This document shows, piece by piece, positions 16,385 to 26,280 of a stretch of 64,000 bases of DNA (within the stretch, counting starts at the first letter, position 1; the number at the start of each line of letters is the position of its first letter). The notes beneath the pieces were generated by a model. It worked only from the letters and a program-made list of their open reading frames with translations, searched no databases and was not told the DNA's origin. Both the position numbers and the translations under genes were made by a program. Where the stretch lies: contig NZ_CP013234.1 in the NCBI RefSeq assembly GCF_001584185.1, forward strand, positions 2,976,001 through 3,040,000, read 5' to 3'. This DNA comes from Collimonas pratensis. GTDB lineage: Bacteria; Pseudomonadota; Gammaproteobacteria; Burkholderiales; Burkholderiaceae_D.

Positions 16385-18445
16385 TTATTGTGTCTTTGCG
16401 GTCAGCACCCGTCGTGCAAAAATCCAGGCCACCGCCACGAACACGATCAGACCCAGCCATTGTGCTGTGCCTTCAAACGCCGACCCCACCAGCGCCAGCG
16501 GCGAATCCGTGCCGCTGAAACCGATGATCCCTGCCAGCACTACGCCCACCAGGCTTTCGCCGACGATCAGGCCGGACGCCAGCAGCACGCCGCGGCGGTT
16601 GGACGGTTCTGCATACTGCTCGTAAGGCACGCCCTTCTGCTGCGCGCGCTTCTTGAGGACACGCTCAATGCCCCAAGCCAGCAAGGTACCCAGCACCAGG
16701 GTCGACGCCACGGTCGGCGGCAGATAGATGCCGATGCCGACCGCCAGTACCGGCAGGCGGGCAAAGCCGCCGCGGTGGCGCAGGATTTCATCGACGATCA
16801 CCAGCGCGACGCCGAGGCCGAGGCCGATCAGGATCATGTCCCAGTTCAGCTGATGGGTGAAGATGCCGGTGGCAATCGCCGTCATCAGGGTCGCCTGCGG
16901 CGCCGACAAGGCATGCGCCACGTCCATGTCGGCACGCGGCATGGCGCCGGCGAAGCCATAAGCGTTGTACAGCAGTTCCAGTACCGGCGGAATCACCACG
17001 GCGCCGACCACGCAGCCGATCAGCAAAGCCACCTGTTGACGCCAAGGAGTAGCGCCGACCAGCCAGCCGGTTTTCAGATCCTGCAGGTTATCGTTGGAAA
17101 TGGTGGCCACAGCGATCACGGCGGAAGTCGTGAAGATCGCCAGCGCGATACCCAGCTTGTTGCCGGTTTCGGTCGCCAGCAAGCCATCGGCGCTGCCGAC
17201 CAGCAGGATCAGCAGGGAGACCAGCACCACGGCGACAATGCCGACGCCGGAAATCGGACTAGCGGAAGAACCGATCAGGCCGGCCATGTAGCCGCAAGCG
17301 GCAGCGATCAGGAAACCGAAGATCACGGCGAACAGGACGCTGTAAGCCACCAGGCCCCACATCACGCCGGATGTCAGCGGCGCGGCGCTGAGGAAGCTGC
17401 CGAAAGTGGCGACCAGGATCGCTACCAGCACCAGCGTGATGCCGATGATCCAGGCCGGCGACAAGTCTTGCTCGGTACGCGGAATGTTGATGCGGCCCTT
17501 ACCGCCGCTCAAGGCCTGGAAGGAGGTCTTGACGCCTTCCATCATCGGCTTGAACAAGGTGATCAAGGTCCATACCGCGGCCACGCCGATGGTGCCGGCG
17601 CCGATGAAGCGGACGTCCTTGCTCCACAGGCCGGTCGCGTATTTGGCCAGCGTCATGCCGTCCGGGATAGTGTGCATCGAAGTCAGCACCGGCACGGCCA
17701 CACCCCAGGCGATCAGCAGGCCGATCAGCATGGCGATGCCGGCAACGATGCCGATCAGGTAGCCGGCGCCCAGCAAGGCCAGCGAGAAGCCGCTGGAAAT
17801 CCGCAGCACCGCAGGACCGGCGGCGAACCACAGGCTGATGCCTTCGCTGAGGATGCGGAAACCGGAGGAAGCCAGGGTCACGACGGCAGCAACCAAGCCG
17901 CCCGCCATGATGTCGACGATGCCGGTTTCGGCTTTCGCGCCCGGCTTGCCGTCGGCGCCGACCGCTTCCGCATCGGCGCTGCCGACGCGCAGGATTTCCG
18001 CCGCCGCCACGCCTTCCGGATAGGGCAGATCGCTCTGCACCACCATCGCATGACGCAATGGAATCGTGAACATCACGCCCAGCATGCCGCCGGCGGCGCA
18101 GATCGCCAGCGTTTGCCAGTAAGGGAAGCCTTGCCAGTAGCCGATCATCACCAGGCCCGGCAGGATAAAGATAATCGAAGACAAGGTGCCGGCGGCTGAG
18201 GCCTGGGTCTGCACCATATTGTTTTCAAGGATGTTGGCGCTCTTGAACATGCGCAGCACAGCCATGGAAATCACGGCGGCTGGAATGGCGGAAGAGAAGG
18301 TCAGGCCGACTTTCAGGCCCAGATACACATTAGAGGCGGTGAAGACGACGGTTATCAAAGCGCCAAGAATGATGCCCCGCACCGTCAGTTCGGGCAGGGA
18401 TACATTATCGGCAATGCGCCCAGTTTTATTCAACAAATCGGACAT
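16385..18445 (-). CDS. OPT-family oligopeptide transporter
   Basis: A 686-residue polytopic membrane protein. The start (LPELTVRGIILGALITVVF) and the following SNVYLGLKVGLTFSSAIPAA and NMVQTQASAAGTLSS match the oligopeptide transporter (OPT) superfamily, which imports peptides, or metal-chelates in the yellow-stripe branch, by proton symport. About 15-16 hydrophobic segments are visible. The length is usual for bacterial OPT proteins. It is a single gene, divergent from the molybdenum hydroxylase operon with 215 bases between. The actual substrate cannot be inferred. A high-GC open frame on the opposite strand over nearly its whole length is a shadow. Confidence 0.92.
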   Translation of the reverse strand: MSDLLNKTGRIADNVSLPELTVRGIILGALITVVFTASNVYLGLKVGLTFSSAIPAAVISMAVLRMFKSANILENNMVQTQASAAGTLSSIIFILPGLVMIGYWQGFPYWQTLAICAAGGMLGVMFTIPLRHAMVVQSDLPYPEGVAAAEILRVGSADAEAVGADGKPGAKAETGIVDIMAGGLVAAVVTLASSGFRILSEGISLWFAAGPAVLRISSGFSLALLGAGYLIGIVAGIAMLIGLLIAWGVAVPVLTSMHTIPDGMTLAKYATGLWSKDVRFIGAGTIGVAAVWTLITLFKPMMEGVKTSFQALSGGKGRINIPRTEQDLSPAWIIGITLVLVAILVATFGSFLSAAPLTSGVMWGLVAYSVLFAVIFGFLIAAACGYMAGLIGSSASPISGVGIVAVVLVSLLILLVGSADGLLATETGNKLGIALAIFTTSAVIAVATISNDNLQDLKTGWLVGATPWRQQVALLIGCVVGAVVIPPVLELLYNAYGFAGAMPRADMDVAHALSAPQATLMTAIATGIFTHQLNWDMILIGLGLGVALVIVDEILRHRGGFARLPVLAVGIGIYLPPTVASTLVLGTLLAWGIERVLKKRAQQKGVPYEQYAEPSNRRGVLLASGLIVGESLVGVVLAGIIGFSGTDSPLALVGSAFEGTAQWLGLIVFVAVAWIFARRVLTAKTQ

Positions 18446-18660
18446 CGAAACTCCATCACTAAAAATTGCAATGCGCTAATTATCCTCGAAACAGTTGCTT
18501 CCCATCCAAAAATTTGACTTAGGTCTACAATGCCCCGGTGGGGAGCTGCCCAGACAGAAACCAGCTCAGGATGCGTAAGCGCATGTTATCAAATAAGCTA
18601 CACTATGGCGCGTAACTCCTTCAATAGGTCATCAACCCAAGTCGGAAAGGTAAAAAAACC

Positions 18661-19125
18661 ATGACAAGCCTGAATATCAACGGCAAGCAGCACGATATCG
18701 ATCTGCCGGAAGACACCCCCTTGCTGTGGACTCTGCGCGACCACGTCGGCCTGACCGGCACCAAGTTCGGCTGCGGCATGGCCCTGTGCGGCGCCTGCAC
18801 CGTGCATCTGGACGGCGAGCCGATCCGCTCCTGCATCACCCCGATCAGCGCTGCGGCCGGCAAGAAAGTCACCACCATCGAAGCGATGGCCGAAGACAAG
18901 GTCGGCCATGCGGTGCAGGAAGCCTGGATTGCACTGGGCGTGCCGCAATGCGGCTACTGCCAGGCCGGCCAGATCATGTCCGCCACCGCCCTGCTGAAAA
19001 CCACCGCCAAGCCGACCGACAAGGAAATCGACGACGCCATGAGCGGCAACATCTGCCGCTGCGGCACCTACACCCGTATCCGCGCGGCCATCAAGCAGGT
19101 GGCGGACAAAGGAGCGGCAAAATGA
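18661..19125 (+). CDS. (2Fe-2S)-binding small subunit of a molybdenum hydroxylase
   Basis: A 154-residue iron-sulfur subunit of the xanthine dehydrogenase family, closest in layout to isoquinoline 1-oxidoreductase alpha subunits. The N-terminal plant-type cluster is bound by the Cys set in [18 protein letters not shown] and RSCITP. The C-terminal cluster is bound by [13 protein letters not shown] and [12 protein letters not shown]. It passes electrons from the molybdenum centre of the large subunit. No FAD subunit gene follows, so electrons probably go to a membrane or periplasmic acceptor. It overlaps the large-subunit gene by 4 bases (ATGA), which indicates translational coupling. Confidence 0.93.
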   Translation: MTSLNINGKQHDIDLPEDTPLLWTLRDHVGLTGTKFGCGMALCGACTVHLDGEPIRSCITPISAAAGKKVTTIEAMAEDKVGHAVQEAWIALGVPQCGYCQAGQIMSATALLKTTAKPTDKEIDDAMSGNICRCGTYTRIRAAIKQVADKGAAK

Positions 19126-21479
19126 GCGCAGCTTTCGATTTCGATAAAGATAGCGCTAACACCAGTGTTGGCGAAGGCAAGGCTCCGGCTATCGCTTCCA
19201 TGAGCCGCCGTACCTGGCTCAAGGGCGTCGGCGCGTTTACCGGACTGGCGCTGACAGTCGGCGTCAACGGCCTGGTCAGCGCCGCGGATGCCGCCGCACC
19301 CGCCAAGAAATACGGCGGCGCCGGCATGCCGGGCGGCACCGTCAACGATCCGCTGATATTTGTCGCCATCGGCGCCGACGGCATGGTCAGCATCATCGCC
19401 CACCGTTCGGAAATGGGACAAGGCATCCGCACCAGCCTGCCGCTGGTAGTCGCAGACGAACTCGATGCCGACTGGGGCCGGGTGCGCGTGGTGCAAGCCC
19501 ATGCCGACGAAAGCCGCTACGGCAACCAGAATACCGACGGCTCGCGCAGCATGCGTCACTTCTTTACCCCGATGCGCCAGGTCGGCGCCACCGCGCGCGC
19601 AATGCTGGTGTCTGCCGCGGCAGCGCGCTGGAGCGTGCCGGTAGCGGAAATCACCACCAAGAATCATGAAGTGCTGCATGCCAAGAGCGGCCGCAAACTG
19701 GGTTATGGCGAGCTGGCGGTGGATGCCGCCAAGCTGCAGGTGCCTCCAGCAGCGCAAGTGCAGCTGAAGGATCCGGCGCAATTCCGCTATATCGGCAAGG
19801 ACGTCTTCAACAGCGTCGATTTCCGCGACATCGTCACCGGCAACACCCACTACGGCATCGATACTCGCCTGGACGGCATGCTGTACGCGGTAATCGCACG
19901 GCCGCCGGTGTATGGCGGCAAGGTAGCGAGTTTCGACAGCGCCGATGCGCTCAAGGTCCCGGGCGTGCTGCGCGTGATCGAACTGAAAGGCAGCCCGCCG
20001 CCGGCCAAGTTCAACCCGCTGGGCGGCATCGCCGTGATTGCCCGCAATACCTGGGCCGCGATCAAGGGCCGCGAAGCCTTGAAGATCACCTGGGACAACG
20101 GTCCTCATGCCGGCTACGATTCCACCGCCTTCAAGAGCACCTTGCAGGAAGCCGCGCGCAAGCCGGCCAAGGTGGTGCGCAACAACGGCGATACGATGGC
20201 TGCGCTGGCTGGCGCCGGTAAACGCATCGAAGCCGAGTACTACATCCCGCACCTGGCGCACGCCACCATGGAACCGCCGGCCGCCACTGCCCGCACCGCC
20301 AACGGCAAGTGCGAAGTCTGGGCCTGCGTGCAGGATCCGCAAGCCACGCGCGACACCGTGGCGGACCGGCTGGGCTGGAAGACCGACGCCGTCAAAGTCA
20401 ACGTCACCTTGCTAGGCGGCGGTTTCGGCCGCAAATCCAAGCCGGACTTCGCGGCCGAAGCGGCGCTGCTGTCGCAAGCCATGGACGGCGCCCCGGTGAA
20501 AGTGACCTGGACGCGCGAAGACGACTTGCGCCACGACTACTTTCACACGGTCTCGCTGGAACACCTGGAAAGCACGCTGGACGCGAAGGGCAAGCCGCTG
20601 GCCTGGCTGCACCGCACGGCGGCGCCGACCATCGCCTCCACCTTCGTCGCCGGCGCCAAGGGCGAACAGCCGGGCGAACTGGGCATGGGCGCGATCAATA
20701 TCCCGTTCGTGATTCCGAATATCCGCATCGAAGCGCCGGAAGTCGAGGCGCACACGCGGATCGGCTGGTTCCGTTCGGTCTACAACATCCCGCACGCCTT
20801 CGCGGTGCAGTCGTTTGTCGCCGAGCTGGCGGCCGCGGCCAAGCGCGACCATCGGGAATTCTTGCTGGAGCTGATCGGTCCGGCGCGCCAGATCAATCCG
20901 CAAGAAATGTCGGACACCACCAACTACGGCGAATCGCCGGTCTTGTACCCGCTCGATACCGGCCGCATGCGCGCCGTGGTGGAGCTGGCGACCAAGGAAG
21001 CCGGCTGGGGCCGCAAGGTCGCCAAGGGTCACGGGCTGGGCCTGGCCGTTGCCTACAGCTTCATGTCTTATGTCGCTGCGGTCATCGAAGTGGTCGTGGC
21101 GGACGACGGCAGCATCAGCATTCCGCGAGTCGACATGGCGATCGATTGTGGCCCGCAGATCACGCCGGACCGCATCCGCTCGCAAGTCGAGGGCGCCTGC
21201 ATCATGGGCCTGAGCCTGGCGCTGACGGGGGAAATCACCTTCAAGAACGGCAGCGCTGAACAGGGCAATTTCCATGAGTACGAAGTGCTGCGCGCCTTCA
21301 GCGCGCCGCGCGACCTGCGGGTCCACATGGTGCCGCACAAATACGACATGCCGCTCGGCGGCGTCGGCGAGCCGGGCACGCCGCCCATCGCGCCAGCCCT
21401 GTGCAACGCCATCTTTGCGGCGACCGGCAAACGTATCCGCAACCTGCCGATCCGCGATCAGTTAAGTAAGAAGAGCTGA
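19122..21479 (+). CDS. Molybdopterin-binding large subunit of isoquinoline 1-oxidoreductase-type enzyme
   Basis: A 785-residue molybdenum-hydroxylase catalytic subunit. Near residue 27 it has a twin-arginine motif ([18 protein letters not shown]), so the folded holoenzyme is probably exported to the periplasm by Tat. The body has the aldehyde/xanthine-oxidase molybdopterin regions: [34 protein letters not shown], and [20 protein letters not shown] near the C-terminus, where the Glu of the VGEPG motif is the catalytic base in the family. The start at 19122 overlaps the small-subunit stop. It could oxidise N-heterocycles or aldehydes; the substrate is not inferable. The cofactor would be supplied by the moaD/moaE/moeA genes at 56-58 kb and others outside this window. 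Confidence 0.92.
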   Translation: MSAAFDFDKDSANTSVGEGKAPAIASMSRRTWLKGVGAFTGLALTVGVNGLVSAADAAAPAKKYGGAGMPGGTVNDPLIFVAIGADGMVSIIAHRSEMGQGIRTSLPLVVADELDADWGRVRVVQAHADESRYGNQNTDGSRSMRHFFTPMRQVGATARAMLVSAAAARWSVPVAEITTKNHEVLHAKSGRKLGYGELAVDAAKLQVPPAAQVQLKDPAQFRYIGKDVFNSVDFRDIVTGNTHYGIDTRLDGMLYAVIARPPVYGGKVASFDSADALKVPGVLRVIELKGSPPPAKFNPLGGIAVIARNTWAAIKGREALKITWDNGPHAGYDSTAFKSTLQEAARKPAKVVRNNGDTMAALAGAGKRIEAEYYIPHLAHATMEPPAATARTANGKCEVWACVQDPQATRDTVADRLGWKTDAVKVNVTLLGGGFGRKSKPDFAAEAALLSQAMDGAPVKVTWTREDDLRHDYFHTVSLEHLESTLDAKGKPLAWLHRTAAPTIASTFVAGAKGEQPGELGMGAINIPFVIPNIRIEAPEVEAHTRIGWFRSVYNIPHAFAVQSFVAELAAAAKRDHREFLLELIGPARQINPQEMSDTTNYGESPVLYPLDTGRMRAVVELATKEAGWGRKVAKGHGLGLAVAYSFMSYVAAVIEVVVADDGSISIPRVDMAIDCGPQITPDRIRSQVEGACIMGLSLALTGEITFKNGSAEQGNFHEYEVLRAFSAPRDLRVHMVPHKYDMPLGGVGEPGTPPIAPALCNAIFAATGKRIRNLPIRDQLSKKS

Positions 21480-21501
21480 TAAGAGCTGACCTGCCACACC
21501 G

Positions 21502-21539
21502 AATAACGGCCATGCGACTTCCCGTGCATGGCCGTTATT
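21502..21539. terminator. Bidirectional intrinsic terminator between convergent operons
   Basis: AATAACGGCCATGC, a 10-base loop, then GCATGGCCGTTATT: a perfect 14-base inverted repeat. It lies 22 bases after the molybdenum hydroxylase stop and 22 bases before the end of the convergent formyltransferase gene, with A/T-rich flanks on both sides. Confidence 0.8.
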
Positions 21540-21561
21540 ATTTAGTCGCCGGCAACGGGCC

Positions 21562-22395
21562 TTATTGATATATCTTTACCAGTCCTTCGTGCAAGGCGGG
21601 AAACAGGCTGCGATTGAAGTTATTCCAGCGCAGTTCAAGAATCGTGTCCTCCTTGTCGATTTCCGTCTTCAGGACGTCATGGATGACTTCACCGGAATCG
21701 ATGCCGTTATCGACATAGTGGAAAGATGCACCAGTCATGTACAGCGGCTTCACCGGTACGGTTTCCATGGTTTGCCAGTTGACCACTTTCAGACCGCGCG
21801 CGCCGTACAGCGCATCCAGCGTGGCATAGGCGCCGCGCCGCTCATAGGGAGACTCCAGGCGGGTGACGCCCGGATGGATGTTGACGATCTTACGGTGGAA
21901 CAGGCTGCCCGGCCGCACCAGCTCGTCCAGGATGATCAGCAGGCCGTCCAGCACGACAATGTCGGCGTCCAGCTCCAGCAAGGTGTCCAGCAAGTGCTTT
22001 TCAAACGCGCTTTTACCCGCCACGCGCTCCGGCGCCTGCATGCCGTGCCGCCGGTAAGCCGATGGAATGGCCAGCAGCAGCTCGTTCACCGGCCGCCCCT
22101 GCACTTGTAGATCGGGGGGATAAAACCAGCGCTTGCCCGGCTCATACGAAAAACCGTATTCCCTCAGTTTCTCCCTGTCGATGGCCAGTTCAGCATCGTC
22201 GTCGTAGATCACTTTTTCGAGGGAATACATTTGCCCCAGCTCGGTCTGGTTGAGCGCTTCCACCAGCGATTCCAGCACCGACTTCATGTAGCGCGCGCCA
22301 TCCTTGTAGGCGACCTCCTGCCCGGCCTTGTCGGCGGCGGCATTCCTGAGGGACCAGATATAAACGAGTTTTTTCTTTTGCATGGCTATTGTCAT
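21562..22395 (-). CDS. pvdF: N5-hydroxyornithine formyltransferase (PvdF-like)
   Basis: A 277-residue protein resembling PvdF, which transfers a formyl group from N10-formyl-tetrahydrofolate to N5-hydroxyornithine and completes the hydroxamate ligand. The formyltransferase signature is visible in the second half: ADIVVLDGLLIILDELV, FHRKIVNIHPGVTRLESPYERRG (the Asn-x-His catalytic pair of the GART fold), and SFHYVDNGIDSGEVIHD with the essential Asp. Two in-frame ATGs (22395 and 22383) are possible and neither has a good ribosome site. It is the last gene of the siderophore biosynthetic unit, after the TonB receptor, with 191 bases of repeat-rich DNA between. Confidence 0.9.
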   Translation of the reverse strand: MTIAMQKKKLVYIWSLRNAAADKAGQEVAYKDGARYMKSVLESLVEALNQTELGQMYSLEKVIYDDDAELAIDREKLREYGFSYEPGKRWFYPPDLQVQGRPVNELLLAIPSAYRRHGMQAPERVAGKSAFEKHLLDTLLELDADIVVLDGLLIILDELVRPGSLFHRKIVNIHPGVTRLESPYERRGAYATLDALYGARGLKVVNWQTMETVPVKPLYMTGASFHYVDNGIDSGEVIHDVLKTEIDKEDTILELRWNNFNRSLFPALHEGLVKIYQ

Positions 22396-22422
22396 TGATT
22401 ATTAATACGGTCTGGGCGACCC

Positions 22423-22493
22423 CGTCTAGGCAACCCCAGCTACACGCCCCGGCCTCGTCGGCCACGTCTAGGCGACCCCAGCTACGCGCCCCG
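22423..22493. repeat. Tandem 29-base direct repeat
   Basis: Two copies of a 29-base unit, at 22423-22451 and 22465-22493, with 2 mismatches and a 42-base period, between the receptor and formyltransferase genes. Each contains GTCTAGGC and ACCCCAGCTAC. No gene or known site explains it. Confidence 0.75.
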
Positions 22494-22496
22494 ATC

Positions 22497-22570
22497 ATTC
22501 CCGCGCAGGCGGGAATCCATGTTCATCGTCATGCTAGGTAACTTGGATCCCCGCGTGCGCGGGGATGACG
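22497..22570. repeat. Paired interspersed palindromic (REP-like) elements
   Basis: Two stem-loops face each other: TTCCCGC-gcag-GCGGGAA (22499-22516) followed by TCCATG, and ATCCCCGC-gtgc-GCGGGGAT (22548-22567) followed by GACG. This arrangement (CATTCCCGC...GCGGGAATCCA and TGGATCCCCGC...GCGGGGATGACG) is a common interspersed repeat form in Burkholderiales and Neisseriales intergenic DNA. Family membership is from memory and should be confirmed by genome-wide copy number. Confidence 0.65.
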
Positions 22571-22586
22571 ACGGTGTTAAGAACGC

Positions 22587-24806
22587 TTACCAGACGTATT
22601 TGGCAGACGCCACCACCGTGCGCTGATTACCGTAGAAGCAGGTATTCACCGATTGGCAGCCGCTGACGAAACGACGGTTGAACAGATTCGATGCATTCAA
22701 CGTGAAGCGCCAGTTCTGCATGTCGTAGTGCGCGCCGGCGTCATACACCGTGTTGCTCGGCACCAGCAGCGAATTGTCAGACGCCCCCGCTGCACTGCTC
22801 TGGTAACGGATACCCGCGCCCAGGCCGAAACCTGCCAGCGCACCGGTGTGCCAGGTCCAGTCACCCCACAGCGATGCCATCTGGCGCGGCCTCGGAATAT
22901 CGACCGGCCATTTCCCCAGCGAAGAATCGTTGGCCTGGGTATTCTTTACATCCTGGTACACATAGGCCGAAATGATGGAGAATTCACGCGTGATGTTGCC
23001 GACCGCGCTCAGCTCAAGACCGCGCGAACGCACCTGCCCGGTCTGTACCGAAAACGTCTGGGTCGGATCGTTAGGATCCGGCGTCAGCACATTGTTCTGG
23101 TAGATCTGGTACAGCGCGCCATTCAACGTCAGGTTCTTGCCTTCCGGCTGCCAGCGCACCCCGGCTTCGACCTGGCGGCCCTTGGTCGGCGCCGCCAACC
23201 CGCCGCTAGCCATCCTGACGCCAATCACCGGATTGAACGAGGTTGAATAGCTGAGGTAAGGCGAGAGACCGTAATCGCCCAGGTAGACCAGTCCGACCCG
23301 GCCCGAGAAGGCATGGTCGTTCTGCTGGAACGAGGTGCCGCCGGCCAGGTCGCTCTGCTTGGTGTCGCTCCAGTCTTGCCGGCCGCCGACGGTTAAGGTC
23401 CAGCGCCGCCATTTGATCTGATCCTGGGCGTAGGCGCCGAGCATGCTCAGCGTGGTGCGCGTATCGGTACGCGGAAATGCGGCAGGCGAAGAGAAGATCG
23501 CATTCGTGATCGGGACATATACCGGGTTATACATGTTCAGGCTTGGCGCGGTAGCCATCAGTTCGGTGTCGCTGGTGCGCTGACGGTTGTACTCCAGGCC
23601 CAGCAACACAGTATGATCGAACGGGCCCTGCCGGAATTTTGCCTGCGCCTGGTTGTCGATATCGAAGCGGCTGTAGTTGAACTGGTAGTCGCCGACGTAA
23701 CGCACCATCGATTGCTGGGTCGGATCGTCGCCATCCAATCCACCGCCGAACACCTGCCCCTGGTCCAGCGACAGATGCATCAGGCGCAGGTTCTGGCGGA
23801 AAGTCCAGACCGGATCGAACTTGTGCTCGAACTGGTAGCCGGCCGACCATTGCTTCTTGCGGTAATGCGAGAAGTTTGGATCACCGGTGTACAGGTTCTC
23901 TGAAATCGTGCCATTCGGATTCGGCAGGACGGTGCCCTGCGCCGGCAGGAAATTGTTGGAAGCGTCGCCATGGTCTTGCAGGTAGGTCAAGGCCGCGGTC
24001 AGCGAGGTATTGGCGTCCGGCTGCCATCTGATGGATGGCGAGAAGGCAATGCGCCGCTCGCTGTTCGGTCCGGTCAGGGAATTGCCGTCGCGGCCAACGC
24101 CGAGCACGCGGTACGACAGCTTGCCGTCGACATCGATCTTGTCGCCGATATCGAAAGCAATCTGCTTCCTGGCGTAATCGCCGAGCTGCATCTGCACTTC
24201 CCGGATGCGTTCGCCGTTGGCCAGTTTGCTCTGGACGTCCACGATGGCGCCCGGATCGCCCTGGCCGTACAGCACCGAGCTGGGACCACGCAGTACGGTG
24301 ATGCTGTCGATCATGAAGGGATCGACGCGCCAGCTGGCCAGGTTGATGGTGGTCGGCACCGCCAAGCCGTCGGTGTACACGGTAGGCGTGAAGCCGCGCA
24401 AGACCGAATACCAGTCCGAGCGCACTTCCGAACCGTAGGTCGAAAAGCCCGGCACGTAGCGCAAGGCATCGTTGACGCTGGCAGCGCCGGTCTGCTCGAT
24501 CTGCGCCGCCGTGACGACGTTGATGGTCTGCGGAATTTCATTGAGCGGCGTATCGGTCTTGGTGCCGGTAGCACTGCGCTTGGCCACCAAACCTACCGTG
24601 CCGTTGTCGTCAGCCCCCGCACTGACGCTGATTTCGGGTAGGGTACTATCTGGCGTGGCGGCCGATTGTGCCTTACTGTTTTTCTGCACATCGCCTGCTG
24701 GCTGTCCCACTTGTTGTGCGTGCGCGTAACCGACCACGCCAGCGTCGAATATCACGCTGATCGCTACCGCCATTGCCCGCCGACGCGTACCTGTTGTCCA
24801 TTCCAT
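22587..24806 (-). CDS. orbA: TonB-dependent ferric-siderophore receptor
   Basis: A 739-residue outer-membrane receptor with an N-terminal export signal ending at AHAQ near residue 30. A plug domain follows (DTPLNEIPQTINVVTAAQI, SVLRGF, ITVLRGPSSVLYGQGDPGA), then a 22-strand barrel ending in the aromatic-terminal strand VVASAKYVW. The layout matches ferric-hydroxamate and OrbA/FpvA-type receptors. It has no STN signalling domain between the signal peptide and the plug, and no FecR-like gene is nearby, so it should not feed back on the sigma factor. It lies 50 bases after pvdA in the same unit. It should import the ferric form of the peptide made by this locus. Confidence 0.92.
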   Translation of the reverse strand: MEWTTGTRRRAMAVAISVIFDAGVVGYAHAQQVGQPAGDVQKNSKAQSAATPDSTLPEISVSAGADDNGTVGLVAKRSATGTKTDTPLNEIPQTINVVTAAQIEQTGAASVNDALRYVPGFSTYGSEVRSDWYSVLRGFTPTVYTDGLAVPTTINLASWRVDPFMIDSITVLRGPSSVLYGQGDPGAIVDVQSKLANGERIREVQMQLGDYARKQIAFDIGDKIDVDGKLSYRVLGVGRDGNSLTGPNSERRIAFSPSIRWQPDANTSLTAALTYLQDHGDASNNFLPAQGTVLPNPNGTISENLYTGDPNFSHYRKKQWSAGYQFEHKFDPVWTFRQNLRLMHLSLDQGQVFGGGLDGDDPTQQSMVRYVGDYQFNYSRFDIDNQAQAKFRQGPFDHTVLLGLEYNRQRTSDTELMATAPSLNMYNPVYVPITNAIFSSPAAFPRTDTRTTLSMLGAYAQDQIKWRRWTLTVGGRQDWSDTKQSDLAGGTSFQQNDHAFSGRVGLVYLGDYGLSPYLSYSTSFNPVIGVRMASGGLAAPTKGRQVEAGVRWQPEGKNLTLNGALYQIYQNNVLTPDPNDPTQTFSVQTGQVRSRGLELSAVGNITREFSIISAYVYQDVKNTQANDSSLGKWPVDIPRPRQMASLWGDWTWHTGALAGFGLGAGIRYQSSAAGASDNSLLVPSNTVYDAGAHYDMQNWRFTLNASNLFNRRFVSGCQSVNTCFYGNQRTVVASAKYVW

Positions 24807-24856
24807 CTTCTTATAACTCCAATTGCTATGCAGCTAGCTGTTAGCTGCGTTCCTCT

Positions 24857-26230
24857 TCAAAGAGCGGAAGCCATGCGGCCGCCGCCCACCCCGTTATTTT
24901 TTTGTTCTATCTGCGGCCCGCTGGCCCTGGCCTGGTCGGCGCCCTGCATCAGGGAAGCCGTGATTTCGTCCGAACGCAAGGCCAGCACCGACAACAAGGT
25001 GTCGGAGAGGCCATGGCTATCCTCGCAGCAGCCCTGCAGGTAAATGCGTGGCTTGAAGTGCGCCGGCGTCGCCAGCTGGTAGTCGCGCCCGACGTTGCCC
25101 TGCTGTAGCGCGTCGCCCAGGTAAGGAGCGAGGCCGTCCAGCAGGCCAAGATGGGTGGCGCGGCCGTAACCGGTGGCCAGCACCAGCGCGTCGAAGCGCT
25201 CGGCGCAGGCATGGCCGCTGAGGCGGTCGCGCAAGGTCAGCTCCAGCTGGCCGTTGCTGTGGCGTACGGCAGTTTCTATCGCCGTGTTGGCCAGCAGGCG
25301 GTGGCGCGGTTCGCCGCCGACGCTTTGCAGGTACAGCATTTCATAGATCTGTTCGATCAGCGCACGGTCGACCACCGCATAATTGGTGTCGCGGAAACGG
25401 TCTATCAGCGAGCGCCGCATGTCTTTGTTCTGGGCGAAGATGACATCAGTGAAAGCCGGACTGAAAATCTCGTTGACGAACGGGCTGTCGTCCGCCGGCT
25501 TCAGCGCGCCTGAACGGATCACCAGGCTGGCGTCGACGCCGGGGAAGCGTCGGGTCAGGTCGATGAAAACCTCGGCTGCGCTCTGCCCCGCCCCGATTAC
25601 CGCAATCCGTTTGCGCGGGCCGCTTTGCGGCGCGCCCACTACGCGGTCGATGGAGGTCAGGTAGTTGGCGGTATGGATCACGTTGTGCGGCCCCAACGCA
25701 GCAAATGCCTCGGGCACCTGCGCGCTGCCGCCGATGCCAATCGACAGCGCCCGCGTTACGCGCTGCCATTCGCGCCCAGCCTCGTCGCGCGAAAATACCC
25801 GCACGGCGTTGACCTGGCCGCTGCTGTCCGGCGCCGTCACCGCTTCCACCCCGGTCACGGTCTCGCCGTAATGCACGCGGTCATCGAAAGCCTGGGCAAC
25901 CCAGTTCAGATAGTCATGAAATTCCACCCGGGTCGGGTAAAAGCTCTTGAGGTTGACGAAATCAGGCAAGCGGCCGCGCTCAAACAGATAGTTGATAAAC
26001 GTAAAACGGCTCTTCGGATCGCGCAAGGTGACCAGATCCTTGAGGAAGGAAATCTGCATGCGGCAATCATCCAGCAGCATGCCGCGATGCCAGCCGAACT
26101 CGGGCTGGCGCTCGATAAAGCAATGCGCCAGGCTGGCTGCGCCAGGCTCTTCAGCCAGGCGTACGGCAAGTGCAAGATTGGACGGTCCGAAACCGACGCC
26201 AATCATGTCAAACAGGCTATCTCGTTGCAT
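24857..26230 (-). CDS. pvdA: L-ornithine N5-monooxygenase
   Basis: A 457-residue flavin-dependent N-hydroxylating monooxygenase that converts L-ornithine to N5-hydroxyornithine with NADPH and O2, the first committed step of the hydroxamate siderophore. FAD-binding DMIGVGFGPSNLALAVRL is at residues 9-26; the substrate-side RMQISFLKDLVTLRDP, NADPH-binding IAVIGAGQSAAEVFIDL and C-terminal LVLATGYGRATHL are all present. The length is normal. Upstream is the second NRPS, 83 bases away, with a hairpin in the gap. AAGGA lies 12 bases before the ATG. Supplies both ornithine units of the predicted peptide. Confidence 0.95.
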   Translation of the reverse strand: MQRDSLFDMIGVGFGPSNLALAVRLAEEPGAASLAHCFIERQPEFGWHRGMLLDDCRMQISFLKDLVTLRDPKSRFTFINYLFERGRLPDFVNLKSFYPTRVEFHDYLNWVAQAFDDRVHYGETVTGVEAVTAPDSSGQVNAVRVFSRDEAGREWQRVTRALSIGIGGSAQVPEAFAALGPHNVIHTANYLTSIDRVVGAPQSGPRKRIAVIGAGQSAAEVFIDLTRRFPGVDASLVIRSGALKPADDSPFVNEIFSPAFTDVIFAQNKDMRRSLIDRFRDTNYAVVDRALIEQIYEMLYLQSVGGEPRHRLLANTAIETAVRHSNGQLELTLRDRLSGHACAERFDALVLATGYGRATHLGLLDGLAPYLGDALQQGNVGRDYQLATPAHFKPRIYLQGCCEDSHGLSDTLLSVLALRSDEITASLMQGADQARASGPQIEQKNNGVGGGRMASAL

Positions 26231-26280
26231 GTCTAAGGTCCTTATCAGTTTTAGCCGGCACAGAAAATACGCCGGTCAAA

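Noticed and set aside
16376..18199. Long plus-strand open frame opposite the OPT transporter gene
   Set aside because: High-GC shadow: composition is Gln/His/Arg/Asp-rich without any family pattern, and the minus-strand gene is a clear OPT protein.
26231..26280. TAAA before pvdA as a fourth OrbS-type promoter
   Set aside because: A TAAA is present, but 17 bases further the sequence is ACAT, not CGTC.
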